DNA of 64,000 nt from CAYNRE01 sp964399535 (GCA_964399535.1 CAYNRE010000026.1:124001-188000); one strand, 5' to 3'. Shown: positions 17,601 to 25,344, numbered from the stretch's first letter. Made by a program: numbers and translations. Notes: generated by a model not told the origin, from the sequence alone.

Positions 17601-18207
17601 TTGTGAAACTGCCGTCGGGGCCAACCCCGACCGATGCTTCGCCGAGAACGCGTTCAGCGATTCGTAATTCGCGCCCCAGCGGAGCGCCCGTTGCCGTGAA
17701 GCGACGCAGATGAAGCGAGTAATCGTTGGTCGACCACTGGGTCCACAGCGCCAGATAACGGCCACCACTCAAAGCAAAAACTTGTGGTTGATCATAGCGG
17801 CCCGCGGGCGTTTCGTTTAATTGGAACGAGGGGCCCGTCGGCTCGAATTGGCCGATGGTTCCCGGATTCTCGAGGGCCGAGTTCGTGGAATCAGCGGGTG
17901 ACGCGGCCGAGTTGCCGGACTGGCGGGCCATGCCAATCGCATAGTCGGCCAGCCCAACCTGACCGTCGTTGTTCAGGTCGGCCACAAGGTCGGTTCCACG
18001 CTGGCCAAACTCGGCCGACCAGGCCTGGGCGAAATCCGTGGCGCCCAGGGGCGAACCGCTGAGCACACACCGCGCTTCCAGTGGTTGCGGGCCCTGCCGC
18101 CAACGACCCAGTCGCCGTGGGTTAAAGCAGCGCGATCGGCGAGGCGACCGGTGACCTTTGATTCCAGTCCATAACGTCGAAAGCCAGTGTGCAGGGCGAG
18201 GGTTCAT
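14608..18207 (-). CDS. Large secreted protein with two dockerin-like repeat regions
   Basis: The start at 18207 (MNPRPAHWL), with GAGG upstream, gives 1199 residues; the frame is open further upstream without a good start. The N-terminus has the arginine-rich stretch and PLEARCVLSG motif typical of large planctomycete exported proteins. A dockerin-like unit (VADLNNDGQVGLADYAIG) lies at about 70-95. A second pair sits at the very C-terminus: GDANGDGLASAVDYAIWA followed by AADFNEDFEVGLADLVLWA. These Ca-binding-type loops resemble type I dockerins. The middle 1000 residues resemble repeated beta-propeller or FG-GAP-type blades, and Ig-like segments (RITLRFSEPM) occur near 560 and 1060. No catalytic motif is seen. 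Probably a surface or matrix protein. Confidence 0.8.
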   Translation of the reverse strand: MNPRPAHWLSTLWTGIKGHRSPRRSRCFNPRRLGRWRQGPQPLEARCVLSGSPLGATDFAQAWSAEFGQRGTDLVADLNNDGQVGLADYAIGMARQSGNSAASPADSTNSALENPGTIGQFEPTGPSFQLNETPAGRYDQPQVFALSGGRYLALWTQWSTNDYSLHLRRFTATGAPLGRELRIAERVLGEASVGVGPDGSFTIAYLQRELGSDQVRLVAVGFDSQGFQRGPAATVAAGELISRDRFALLSASDGSTTFAWRQAERLYLRRYDATGLPLTDAVQLDGLHPGREDQIALAQGADNSLWVVWTVAALQPVSAPPSQVLARRFDLALAPLTPVLEVGVGVLAKIAAATKSDGQLLIAWSDLVPGYQGQSIHIRAYAPLGDTAGPAWMLERGAPTTVDALAALEVDAQQNWLLSWTRDSQLVVQRLAAEGPVSNAQPITTDPPIADTSWYSAYRIWAASPTQIDGGVYLFHSLSADGRLRLRAQLLGGPAAGPAVVAVTAAEFPRPLTPDTLLWQPVTRITLRFSEPMATAGPESVLNPNQYELVLLDSLLAIPVFASHQYDPLTGQSLVILEAASALTDGSYRLTVRGSAESATGAPLDPRHFEPLAADLVLPFQIATGVRPPEGFRVSQTAQADQRWPVITVTSDGGSVVAWSTTETTSSGQGLFFQQFDALGRPLGTETVVDASHVSPPLFLAPLPNGDFALGWTELGSPPPNGQHVRVAIFDRQGQVKRPPATPDGIGAGESRLVDLKSDAAGNLYLLWEGSQQHWLERYDLSLEPLSSAILAAEAPSAAFVATKVQVAVAPLGGFVIQRDVREPSSPVDQVRIEIQRYDAEGAPLGQPLLVANGAGNAYIGHLVSGSTVAMDLDGDIYVAWRETIYHYFESLIIETRRIRAYNASGVPLGAPLQLPIPGDAVLVAPPVVDAQKRISIVWSGYDPTNQGTQSDRDVFLTEYAALNRPPTQIQLSEVDPSTHQNALDTPAVAIDSDGDLIATWVVDDSDRGGIFAVRRLTPPKVVGVATGGHAPQPIEPGGVLRSPQSDLVIEFEGDLLTPLRPIHEFRLTRDGSQISVGYSQQFDPIRSITTVHLSTGRLLEGDYVLTIGEGIIEASGALFDGNGDGPGSGPFRRTFRLLRSATPGDANGDGLASAVDYAIWAAQFGQQGPGLAADFNEDFEVGLADLVLWAAHAGSPGT

Positions 18208-18584
18208 CGACCAGGTCCTCGTAGTAAGGCACCTCAGCGGGCGAAGTTCTGCGCAGTTTCGGGCAGAATCCCAACGGATTGTATCCTCGTGTGGACAGCG
18301 ACGTGAAACCCCTAGGGGGGGTTGAGAATGCCCCGCAGCGGGGTCGCCCAAGCGCGTTTAAGAGCTCTTCATCTCTCACCTGCGTGAGCAAGATCGCCGG
18401 TTCGCATCTGGTATTTCGGCGGCCCGCTTGCCGGTGGGCGCTACTGGACGTAACGCGGCTAGCGTGTTAAGCCAATACCAGCGCGGCCCATTTCCGCGAG
18501 GCGTGAAGGCCGAGCGAGTGCTCACAAGCATGAGCAGAGCCGCACGACCAAGCCTGCGGTGGGCCACGTTCCAGTTAATCGCCG
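18208..18584. other. Divergent intergenic region
   Basis: The region holds the upstream part of the 1199-residue gene and of the small zinc-ribbon gene. A short CCCCGC/GCGGGG inverted repeat is near 18331-18343. No further gene could be supported. Confidence 0.4.
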
Positions 18585-18803
18585 ATGCGCTGCGACAATT
18601 GCGGAACAAAAATCGGCCGGGAAGCCGTGTTCGATACGCGAAGCGAAGGGCCCTCGGGCCGCTTTCACGGCAACAAGACAGTATCGCTCTGGCTTTGCCC
18701 GCGCTGCGCGGCCCGGCGCCGTAACATCGGCTGGTTCTGGTTGGTCAGCGTGCTGCTGACACTGGCCGCGATGACGATTTTCTTTCGCTGGATACCCAGT
18801 TGA
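18585..18803 (+). CDS. Small zinc-ribbon membrane protein
   Basis: This 72-residue protein has two CxxC knuckles (C3-x2-C6 and C38-x2-C41) that can form one zinc ribbon, followed by a single transmembrane helix at about 50-68. The pairing of a ribbon with a short membrane anchor is seen in small bacterial proteins of unknown role. No clear RBS precedes the ATG at 18585. The spacing of the four cysteines and the clean helix argue for a real gene. Its function is unknown; it is not in an operon. Confidence 0.6.
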   Translation: MRCDNCGTKIGREAVFDTRSEGPSGRFHGNKTVSLWLCPRCAARRRNIGWFWLVSVLLTLAAMTIFFRWIPS

Positions 18804-18898
18804 GTGCGGCGGTTGCCGAGTTTCAAAAGCGCCGCCGGGCAAGCAACGGACGGGGCCACGGCTAAGGTCAGCGGTGTTGGTCCCCCCAACCTACGTGG

Positions 18899-19900
18899 TC
18901 ACTCGTTCGCTGAGACCAACCCCAGTACTGCCCAGCAACTGCCCGCCGCCGTAATCGGGCCCGGACCACCAGGTTCGCCGCCGGGGTGCGTGGGCCGAGA
19001 GGTCATGGGCCAGCTACCATCCTCGCGCTGGGTCTCGATCAGGAACCGCCGGCCGCCCGCAATCGCGAGGTCGTCGGCGGGCAGCCCCGACCTGCTCAAG
19101 GCATAAATCGCTTGCCCGGTGGCCCAGGCATCGCTCGGCAGCTCAACGGTTTGGCTCCAGCCGCCGTCGGGCCGCTGGCAATCGCGAATTCGCCGCACCA
19201 GTGGAGCCAGCCCCTCGCCCGACCGGCCCAGCCGTGTGCCCACAACCAGCTTGAGCGCTAGCGATTGAAGTTCACCGTCGTCGGGCGCGGCGTCGAGCCA
19301 GGCCAGTGCCCGCTCGGTGGCCCTTTGGGCCTCTGGGCTGCCCCCCTCGGCCGCTGGCAGCAGGGCCAGCGTGGCCAGCGCGGTTGCCCGCGCGTCAAAG
19401 TGGCCAAACAGCGGCGGCCGTGTCTCGGGCCAGGACGACCAGGAACCATCGGGCTGTTGGTCGGCGCTTACGGTCTCCAAGAGGCGCTCGAGCGCCTGCT
19501 GGGTCTCAGCGTCGCGCTGGTGAACCGCTCCCAGCGCCAGGGCGAAATAAACCGCCTTTTCGTTCAGCGCGTGGGGGGCGCTCTCGGGCCGAGCCTGGCT
19601 GGTGCGGCCGTCGCCCGATTCGGTGAGCCACTGGGTCAGCTCGTCCTGCAGCGGGCGATCGACCGGGTAGCCTGCCCGATGCGCATCGCTCAGCGACCAC
19701 ACCACCAGGCTCGCATGATGGCACGACGCGCAGTTGTGGTCGCGTTTCCACGCCCGGGCATCTTGAGCCAGAAAGCCGAGCCCGCGCTCGATGGCGGCCG
19801 CCGAGCGGCCAGAATCGCTAGGTGCCTCGCTGTCGCCTTCGGCGGCAGAGGCAAGCGCCGCGCCGCTGAGCATGACGAACACTGCCCAGAGGGTTCGCAT
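18899..19900 (-). CDS. Exported alpha/alpha-toroid (terpene-cyclase-like) protein with CxxCH
   Basis: The start at 19900 (MRTLWAVFVM), with GAGG upstream, gives 333 residues; the frame runs further upstream to 19984. A signal peptide covers about 1-19. The motif NCASCHH (CxxCH) lies near residue 60, where a c-type haem could be attached. The rest is built of repeats of the squalene-hopene-cyclase/prenyltransferase toroid type (QQPDGSW, QRPDGGWSQ, QREDGSWPM). The DxDD catalytic motif of true squalene-hopene cyclases is not seen, so it is probably not a cyclase. Planctomycetes encode many such proteins of unresolved role. Confidence 0.75.
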   Translation of the reverse strand: MRTLWAVFVMLSGAALASAAEGDSEAPSDSGRSAAAIERGLGFLAQDARAWKRDHNCASCHHASLVVWSLSDAHRAGYPVDRPLQDELTQWLTESGDGRTSQARPESAPHALNEKAVYFALALGAVHQRDAETQQALERLLETVSADQQPDGSWSSWPETRPPLFGHFDARATALATLALLPAAEGGSPEAQRATERALAWLDAAPDDGELQSLALKLVVGTRLGRSGEGLAPLVRRIRDCQRPDGGWSQTVELPSDAWATGQAIYALSRSGLPADDLAIAGGRRFLIETQREDGSWPMTSRPTHPGGEPGGPGPITAAGSCWAVLGLVSANE

Positions 19901-20052
19901 GAGGGAACCTCGACCAGGATCTGCCGGAGCCAAGAGCCCGATGCCGGGCGCGAGCGCGGCGCGGGTTGCCTGGTGCGTCGACATGCGCTTGAGCCTACGC
20001 CGCCGGCGGTGCGAGGGGAAGCAAATACCGCGGCGATTCCTCCGTGGTCTTG

Positions 20053-21540
20053 TCAGGGCTCGATTCGGGTACTCAGGCGATCTTCAAAAACGACCTGGCC
20101 CTCGACGTCGTGCAGGCGCAGCACGAGCTCGACGGCTGCCGGCCCATCCACGACCGCGGGCCGCTCGACCTGGCCGCTGAGAAATCCGCCCGCAACCCGC
20201 AGAAAGCGGTGTACCTCGGGCACATAGTCTTCTTGTTGCCAGCCCCCGGCGTGCTCGTCCGAGGCCGGTCCGCAGCTATACTCGCGCAGCCCCGTGGCCG
20301 GGTCGGCCGAGGCATACTGCCAGTGCCGATCTCCGCACAGCACCACCGTGTTGGGGGAGCGGGCCAGAAACTGGCGCAGCTCGTCCCCCTCGTGGCGGAA
20401 TCCGGCATTGGCATGGTTGTCGTTCTTTTGCGAGCGGTCGGGACCGACGAGCGGCGTGGGGCTAATCAGCACCTTGAAGGTAGCATCGGATTCGCTGAGC
20501 GTGTGGCGGAACCACTCTTTCTGAGCAGCCCCCCAGATGGTTTTCTGGGGTCCGTCGGGCGCGTTGTTTGGGCTGCGAAAATCGCGCCCTTCAACCAGCC
20601 AAAGCTGCAGGTCGCGCCCCCACCGCACCGTTCGATAGGTCGATGGGCCTAGCGCCACCTGCTCACGATACACGGCCTGGCCCTGGCGAAACGTGAATTC
20701 GTGCATGTAGGGCGTGGTCATCGTCGGCCAGCAATCGTTGCACCAGGTGTCGTGGTCGTCTTTTTCGAAATAGCTGCCCAGCGTTCGGTAAAACTCGACC
20801 GCGGTCGGCCAACTGAACATCCGCTGCCAGTGGTACCGGGCCAGGTCGACCGTTTTGGCCAGCTCGTCGTAATAGATGATGTCGCCCGTATGGACGAAAA
20901 AATCGGGGTCGAGCCGGCTCATTGAGGGAAAGATCTTGAACCCCTCGGGACAGTCCTGGTCGTCGTTCCCGAAACAGGTGGCCACCGTAAACCGCACGGG
21001 CCGCGCCTGGTCGGGCGCCGGCGCCGTCCGGAACCGGGCCTCGAGCGTGGCTCCCTCGGCCTCGTCGACCGCCCGCGACTGGATTTCAAGTTCATACGCG
21101 GTCGCGGGAATCAGCCCCGTCAGCGGCACCTGGCGGGTAAAGTCGGCGAGCGGGTCGACTGGTTGCCAGGCGGTTTCCTGCCAGGCACTCTCGCCCTGGG
21201 GGCGCCAACGAACGCGAACCTGGCCGTCGCAGCCGGGCACCGCCTGGCGCAGCCCCGCCACCGTGGCATCGCCGTCGAGATGCACGGCGCGCACGGCCCG
21301 CTGCCGCCGCGGGTGAGCCGGGTCGGCGGGAAGATACTCGATGACCACCGCGGGGGCGTCGTCTGGATTGCGCTCGGCCTGCCGCGTCAGCCGCGTCCAG
21401 ACGATGGCCGAGTTGTGAGTAACCTCGCCGATTTTGCAGCCCGTGGCTTGAAAGGGGGCGCTGGCCAGAGCCGGTGCGGCAAGAGCCAGCAGCGCCAAGC
21501 TGCCTGCGGTGCAGTAGTAAGCCGATCGCTGATAAGTCAA
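20053..21540 (-). CDS. PhoD-like alkaline phosphatase/phosphodiesterase
   Basis: This 495-residue exported protein has a signal peptide at 1-27 (LALLALAAPALAS). An N-terminal beta-sandwich domain (about 28-175) has GEVTHNSAIVWTR. The metallophosphatase domain follows, with ATCFGN, FFVHTGDIIYYD, EKDDHD and VLCGDRHWQ, which carry the metal ligands of the PhoD family. Characterised PhoD enzymes release phosphate from phosphodiesters using Ca and Fe. The TTG start at 21540 has GAGGAGG eight bases upstream. A perfect hairpin lies about 50 bases upstream of the start codon. It is a single gene. The substrate, and whether the pho regulon controls it, are not visible. Confidence 0.9.
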   Translation of the reverse strand: MTYQRSAYYCTAGSLALLALAAPALASAPFQATGCKIGEVTHNSAIVWTRLTRQAERNPDDAPAVVIEYLPADPAHPRRQRAVRAVHLDGDATVAGLRQAVPGCDGQVRVRWRPQGESAWQETAWQPVDPLADFTRQVPLTGLIPATAYELEIQSRAVDEAEGATLEARFRTAPAPDQARPVRFTVATCFGNDDQDCPEGFKIFPSMSRLDPDFFVHTGDIIYYDELAKTVDLARYHWQRMFSWPTAVEFYRTLGSYFEKDDHDTWCNDCWPTMTTPYMHEFTFRQGQAVYREQVALGPSTYRTVRWGRDLQLWLVEGRDFRSPNNAPDGPQKTIWGAAQKEWFRHTLSESDATFKVLISPTPLVGPDRSQKNDNHANAGFRHEGDELRQFLARSPNTVVLCGDRHWQYASADPATGLREYSCGPASDEHAGGWQQEDYVPEVHRFLRVAGGFLSGQVERPAVVDGPAAVELVLRLHDVEGQVVFEDRLSTRIEP

Positions 21541-22304
21541 GGCGGCCCTCCTCAGTAGGGCGTTGTGGTTGGCTGCGAGCTTGGTGCTGTTGAAATAGGG
21601 CCACCACGGCCTGTTTCAACAGACGGCCAGAGCCCAACGCGACGGGATCCGAACCAACGCAGATTCTAACGCCGCGGGCGTCGGCCAGCCCGCCCCCCCC
21701 GCCCCCCCGGGGGAAACCTCTGCCCGGGCCGACGCACAGGCTGAACCGGTCGTAGGCCCAGTTCCGTGGGCATTCGTGGCGACCAAGGCTCGGTTCGGCT
21801 CCAGCGTTGCTTGATGGCGCTCGCGCTGCCGGGAGGGACTCGATCAGCACTCTGAGCCGGGCCCAGTTGGGCGTGAAATGCCCGGTTGCCAGAGCCGAGG
21901 AACAGTAATTCAAGATCAAGAGAATATTCAGAAAAGATTTGCTTTCATGGACCACCTGCGATAAATCAGAGGCGCGATGTGCGATTAAGTTACGGTGAGC
22001 ATTAATTCCGAACCGCCGGTTAGAGGATGCAACCCGGGGGGGCCGGGTCGGCTGATCTGCCAGGGGAAGCGTTCCACGGAGTGGGTGAACCCGGGGCAGC
22101 GAACTCCAGGCCACCGAGAGGCCAGTCGCCGGCAGCCGCGCCAAGCGCAGCTTGTGGTGAGCTTGGCGAGGGAAAGAGCTTCCAAAGCAGCTGAGCCGCC
22201 ATTGCCGGTTCGGGCCACATCGCCAGTCGATTCCGGGTGGCCGAGAAATGCACGGGGCAAACGCGGTATCACCCGGTGAGCACTTCAGCAATAGGGGTAC
22301 CTAC
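21541..22304. other. Long divergent intergenic region with a hairpin repeat and C-tract
   Basis: No gene could be supported here. Contents seen: a repeat with a hairpin at 21571-21621, a run of C and G around 21690-21712, and a relatively AT-rich patch at 21900-22010 that probably includes the promoter of the protease gene (TTGCTT at 21939 and GATAAA at 21960, spacing only 15). Confidence 0.45.
21571..21621. repeat. Intergenic hairpin repeat, copy 1
   Basis: The sequence GGCTGCGAGCTTGGTGCT is followed by TGTTGAAA (21588-21595) and its exact complement TTTCAACA (21614-21621), enclosing a GGCC/GGCC inner stem. The same leader and the GTTGAAAT stem recur at 24165-24213. It lies about 30 bases upstream of the PhoD-like gene. 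Confidence 0.65.
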
Positions 22305-23729
22305 ATGGCCAGGCAACGACGTCAGCGAAACTCCGACTCAAAGGTATCCGAGCCCGCTACCTCGGAAAACGGCCCCGATCGAATCGGTCCGGCCCTGGGG
22401 GAGGGTGCGGAAGCAGAGACCACGGGGCGATTCCTCGTGATCATGGGCGATGAAACCCTGGGAAGCGAGGTTCGTACGAAGGCCTTGCTCAGCAAGAAGG
22501 CCGGCATCAAGGCGGTGGCGCTATCGTCCGACTTCGGCGATGCCGAGGGGGTCGCCAAGGCCATGCACCAAGGGGATTGCGTTTACCTGGAGCACCTTGG
22601 CATCGCCGTGGTCAGCGGCGACGGAGATCGGATGAGCGCGCTGGCCAGCGTGGCGGCCGACGATCAGGGGCAGGTTTTGGCGGTGGAACCGGAGTATGTT
22701 TGCCACGCGCTGGCCGTGGACGTCGACGATCCGCTGGCGAGCACCCAGGGTTCGGGGGCCCTGCCCAACGCGGCCCTCGACTACCTGCGCGGTTATCGCG
22801 ATGCGGTGAGCCATTTGTACGATCGATTGGCTGGGGCCGAGCCCGAACTGCCGGGGCAGGCCGCGGCCGCCGCCATCGGCGATACGGCCCAATTCACTTG
22901 GGGCCTGATCGCCACGCGGGCCCACACGTCGCGGTACGATGGCCGGGGCATACGCGTGGCGGTGCTCGATACCGGGCTGAACCTGGCGCATCCAGACTTT
23001 CAGGGCCGCTCGATCACCCACCGCTCGTTCATTGCCGGCGAAACCGTGGAGGACGGCAATCGCCACGGTACCCATTGCACGGGCACGGCCTGCGGACCAC
23101 GGCAGCCTGGCCAAGGCCCGCGGTACGGCGTGGCTTATCGGAGCCAGATCTTCGTGGGCAAGGTGCTTTCCAACGCCGGTTCGGGGGGCACGGGCGGGAT
23201 CGCGGCCGGCATGGAATGGGCCGTGGCCAACCGCTGCCGGGTAATCTCGATGTCGTTGGGGGCCGAGATTAACCAAAAGATCATGGCGTTCGAGGTTGCC
23301 TCGCGCCGGGCCCTGGCGGCCGGGTCGCTGGTCGTGGCCGCCGCGGGCAACAATGCCCAGCGCCCCGCGAGTTTCGGATTCGTCACGCCGCCGGCCAACT
23401 CCGACGATGCTTTGGCGGTTGCCGCGATCGACCGCAATCTGGCGATCGCTCGGTTTTCGGCGCGCAGCTCCAGCCTCTCCGGGGGCGAGGTAAATCTGGC
23501 CGCGCCCGGGGTCGACGTTTACTCCAGCGTGCCGGTTTCCATGGGCCGTTACGGGCGCCTCAACGGTACCAGCATGGCTACGCCGCATGTCGCCGGAATC
23601 GCCGCCCTGTGGGCTCAGGCCACGGGAGCGCAGGGGCGCGACCTGTGGAATATTGTGGTCCGTCGGGCACGCCGCTTGAATCTCCCGACGGCCGACGTGG
23701 GCGCGGGCTTGGTGCAAGCGCCGCAATAG
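22305..23729 (+). CDS. Subtilisin-like serine protease (S8) without signal peptide
   Basis: The start at 22305 (MARQRRQR), with AGGGG upstream, gives 474 residues; a longer frame begins at 22248 without an RBS. Residues 42-137 resemble an I9 propeptide-type domain (RFLVIMGDE to VLAVEPEYV). The S8 catalytic domain spans about 197-474 with a complete triad: Asp222 in LDTG, His254 in HGTH, Ser423 in GTSMATPH, plus the oxyanion Asn in AAAGNN. No signal peptide or anchor is present, so the protein should stay in the cytoplasm, or be exported by an unseen route. A separate propeptide-like protein is encoded 149 bases downstream, suggesting a protease-inhibitor pair. Confidence 0.92.
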   Translation: MARQRRQRNSDSKVSEPATSENGPDRIGPALGEGAEAETTGRFLVIMGDETLGSEVRTKALLSKKAGIKAVALSSDFGDAEGVAKAMHQGDCVYLEHLGIAVVSGDGDRMSALASVAADDQGQVLAVEPEYVCHALAVDVDDPLASTQGSGALPNAALDYLRGYRDAVSHLYDRLAGAEPELPGQAAAAAIGDTAQFTWGLIATRAHTSRYDGRGIRVAVLDTGLNLAHPDFQGRSITHRSFIAGETVEDGNRHGTHCTGTACGPRQPGQGPRYGVAYRSQIFVGKVLSNAGSGGTGGIAAGMEWAVANRCRVISMSLGAEINQKIMAFEVASRRALAAGSLVVAAAGNNAQRPASFGFVTPPANSDDALAVAAIDRNLAIARFSARSSSLSGGEVNLAAPGVDVYSSVPVSMGRYGRLNGTSMATPHVAGIAALWAQATGAQGRDLWNIVVRRARRLNLPTADVGAGLVQAPQ

Positions 23730-23768
23730 GGTCCAATGCGGATACCGGTACGTCCCGCGTTTTCCGAC

Positions 23769-23802
23769 CGGTCCGGCGGGCAAGTGACAACCCGCCGGAC
23801 CG
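23769..23802. promoter_or_regulatory. Perfect 12-bp hairpin between protease and propeptide-like gene
   Basis: CGGTCCGGCGGG (23769-23780) and CCCGCCGGACCG (23791-23802) are exact complements around a 10-base loop. No T-run follows on either strand, so it is not a classical terminator. It may attenuate transcription or stabilise the end of the protease mRNA and so set the ratio of the two proteins. Confidence 0.6.
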
Positions 23803-23878
23803 CGTCTCGCCGCGCAGGCCGCGCCGCTGCATGGCTCTGAGACGCAGGTGGGCAAGAGGTTCGAGGAGGTGCCCGGAC

Positions 23879-24118
23879 ATGACTGCCAAACGCGTGGTCG
23901 TTTCCATTGCCGACGAATCGGTACCGCAGATCAAGCTGGTTGCCCGGCAACTGAAGTCCGCTGGGCTCGAGGTGGACCAGGTGATGGCCACTCTGGGCCT
24001 GATCACGGGCAAAGTGGCCGGTGACAAGCTAGCGCCGCTGCGCCAAGTGCCGGGCGTGGCGGCCGTTGAGGAAGAGCAACAGATTCACCTAGCCCCACCC
24101 GACGCCGAAGCCCAATAG
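23879..24118 (+). CDS. Stand-alone I9/propeptide-like protein, likely protease inhibitor
   Basis: This 79-residue protein begins at an ATG with GAGGAGGT upstream, one of the strongest RBSs in the window. The pattern VVVSIADE, a helix (QIKLVARQLKSAG), two strands (VDQVMATLGLITGKV), a second helix (KLAPLRQVPG) and a final strand VAAVEEEQ matches the ferredoxin-like fold of subtilisin propeptides (I9). In subtilisins this domain acts as folding chaperone and inhibitor. Here it is a separate gene after an S8 protease that already has a similar internal domain, so it may inhibit the protease in trans. Short proteins of this kind are sometimes labelled as aldolases in databases; nothing here supports that. 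Confidence 0.7.
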   Translation: MTAKRVVVSIADESVPQIKLVARQLKSAGLEVDQVMATLGLITGKVAGDKLAPLRQVPGVAAVEEEQQIHLAPPDAEAQ

Positions 24119-24164
24119 CTGGGCGGGGTGGATCAGGGGGGCCTGGAACTCCGCGTAGCAGCCC

Positions 24165-24213
24165 GGCTGCGAGCTTGGCGCTTGTTGAAATATGCCACGA
24201 GGGCAAATTTCAA
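24165..24213. repeat. Intergenic hairpin repeat, copy 2
   Basis: GGCTGCGAGCTTGGCGCTT leads into TTGAAAT (24185-24191), a TGCC/GGCA inner stem and ATTTCAA (24207-24213). The leader matches copy 1 (21571) almost exactly, with one substitution and one inserted base. It lies downstream of the I9-like gene. Confidence 0.65.
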
Positions 24214-24233
24214 TGGGCTGATAGGGCGTACAC

Positions 24234-24315
24234 GCAGCCAAGTCCGTCAGGCCCTCGGCCGGGCGATCGAAACTCTGCGGTTGTCGGGGTAAAACCCGGA
24301 CCTGCGGAACTGCAC
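24234..24315. repeat. 82-base repeat left of the HipA-like/DUF3037 module
   Basis: It aligns over its full length with 26246-26328 in the same orientation, roughly 70 percent identical by eye. Shared blocks include GCAGCCAAGT, GTCAGGCC, GTTGTC and GACCT. The two copies bracket the two-gene module. Confidence 0.65.
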
Positions 24316-24487
24316 GACAATGCTGCGTTGGCTGTTGCCGAGGTTTCTCTTCGTCTGGATCGATCACGGGTCCATTTCAGACTGGGGCCCAATGTGCTAT
24401 CCGCCAATGGGCACATCTACCAGCCGATCAAGAATTCGACCAAAGTGAACTTCCCAGATTCTTTCCCAAGGCAGAGGCAGTCCCGGA

Positions 24488-25333
24488 ATGCCGCCACGCA
24501 ATTCCTGGCAACCGACGACGTTCCACCGCTTCGAGGAAGGACTGGACACGAGCATGGGTACTGCCCGCATCATGACCGATGCGGGTGCCGCATACGTTAA
24601 GGCACGTGGGAATCGCCAAGGACCGCACCCGCTAGCTTGCGAGTGGGTCGCGACTCAACTGGCCAGGTGGTTCGGTCTCCCAACACTTGAATTTGCTCTG
24701 ATGTCCATCGATGCTAGCGTCGATGAAATCCCCTACCTTCGGGGCGGAAAGGCAGAATCTGGCACCGCCTTTGTAACTCGTGCCGTTGCAGGCCATCCGT
24801 GGGGTGGAACGAGCGAAGAACTTGACGACCTTGCGAACCCAGAAGCCATCTCCGGGCTCGTCGTATTTGACAACTGGACGAGGAATTGTGACCGGTACCC
24901 GCCGGACTTGACCCAACGCAAGCCAAACTACGATAACGTGTTCCTTGCCGATCCCACCGATCCTCAAGTCGATGGCCCCCAACTGCTTGCGATCGACCAC
25001 ACGCACTGCTTTACCTGCGGCCGTGATCTTGACGAAAAGGTTGCGAAGATCCAATGGGTGAAGGATGATCGATTGTATGGGTTATTTCCCGGGTTTGTTC
25101 CCAAGATCAGACAGCAGGACATCGAAGCGGGAATCGCTCGATTACGCGAGTTGGATCAAGCAGTTGTCGCTGAAATCGTCGACACGATTCCGGATGATTG
25201 GGATGTCAAGAACTCTGTAAAAGCAGCCCTTGTTGAGTTGATTTGCCGAAGAGCCGAGTTTGTGGCGGACGGTATGCTCGCGAAGGTGGCAGCCGTCGCA
25301 TGGCCGGGGCAGCTATTCGATACAGGCAGCTAA
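24488..25333 (+). CDS. HipA-like kinase
   Basis: This 281-residue protein resembles the HipA-like (HipA_2) kinase family. Visible kinase features are a candidate ATP-binding Lys38 (AYVKARG), a helix with Glu52, the catalytic loop FDNWTRNCDRYP with Asp128, Asn133 and Asp135-Arg136, a second Asn150 (NYDNVFL), and a DFG-like Asp170 (IDHTHCF). HipA kinases phosphorylate protein targets such as glutamyl-tRNA synthetase in toxin-antitoxin systems; the target here is unknown. The partner is not HipB but a DUF3037 protein starting 11 bases after the stop, an association known for this subfamily. GC content is clearly lower than in flanking genes, suggesting transfer. Confidence 0.82.
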   Translation: MPPRNSWQPTTFHRFEEGLDTSMGTARIMTDAGAAYVKARGNRQGPHPLACEWVATQLARWFGLPTLEFALMSIDASVDEIPYLRGGKAESGTAFVTRAVAGHPWGGTSEELDDLANPEAISGLVVFDNWTRNCDRYPPDLTQRKPNYDNVFLADPTDPQVDGPQLLAIDHTHCFTCGRDLDEKVAKIQWVKDDRLYGLFPGFVPKIRQQDIEAGIARLRELDQAVVAEIVDTIPDDWDVKNSVKAALVELICRRAEFVADGMLAKVAAVAWPGQLFDTGS

Positions 25334-25344
25334 GAGAGAAACAC

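Larger units (their letters stand above)
24119..24487. other. Intergenic region carrying two repeat types
   Basis: No gene could be supported. It contains the second copy of the hairpin repeat (24165-24213) and the left copy of an 82-base repeat (24234-24315) that recurs after the HipA-like/DUF3037 pair. From about 24300 the GC bias falls, marking the left border of the lower-GC module. Confidence 0.55.

Noticed and set aside
22521..23855. 444-residue minus-strand ORF
   Set aside because: Antisense of the S8 protease gene, with no motif.
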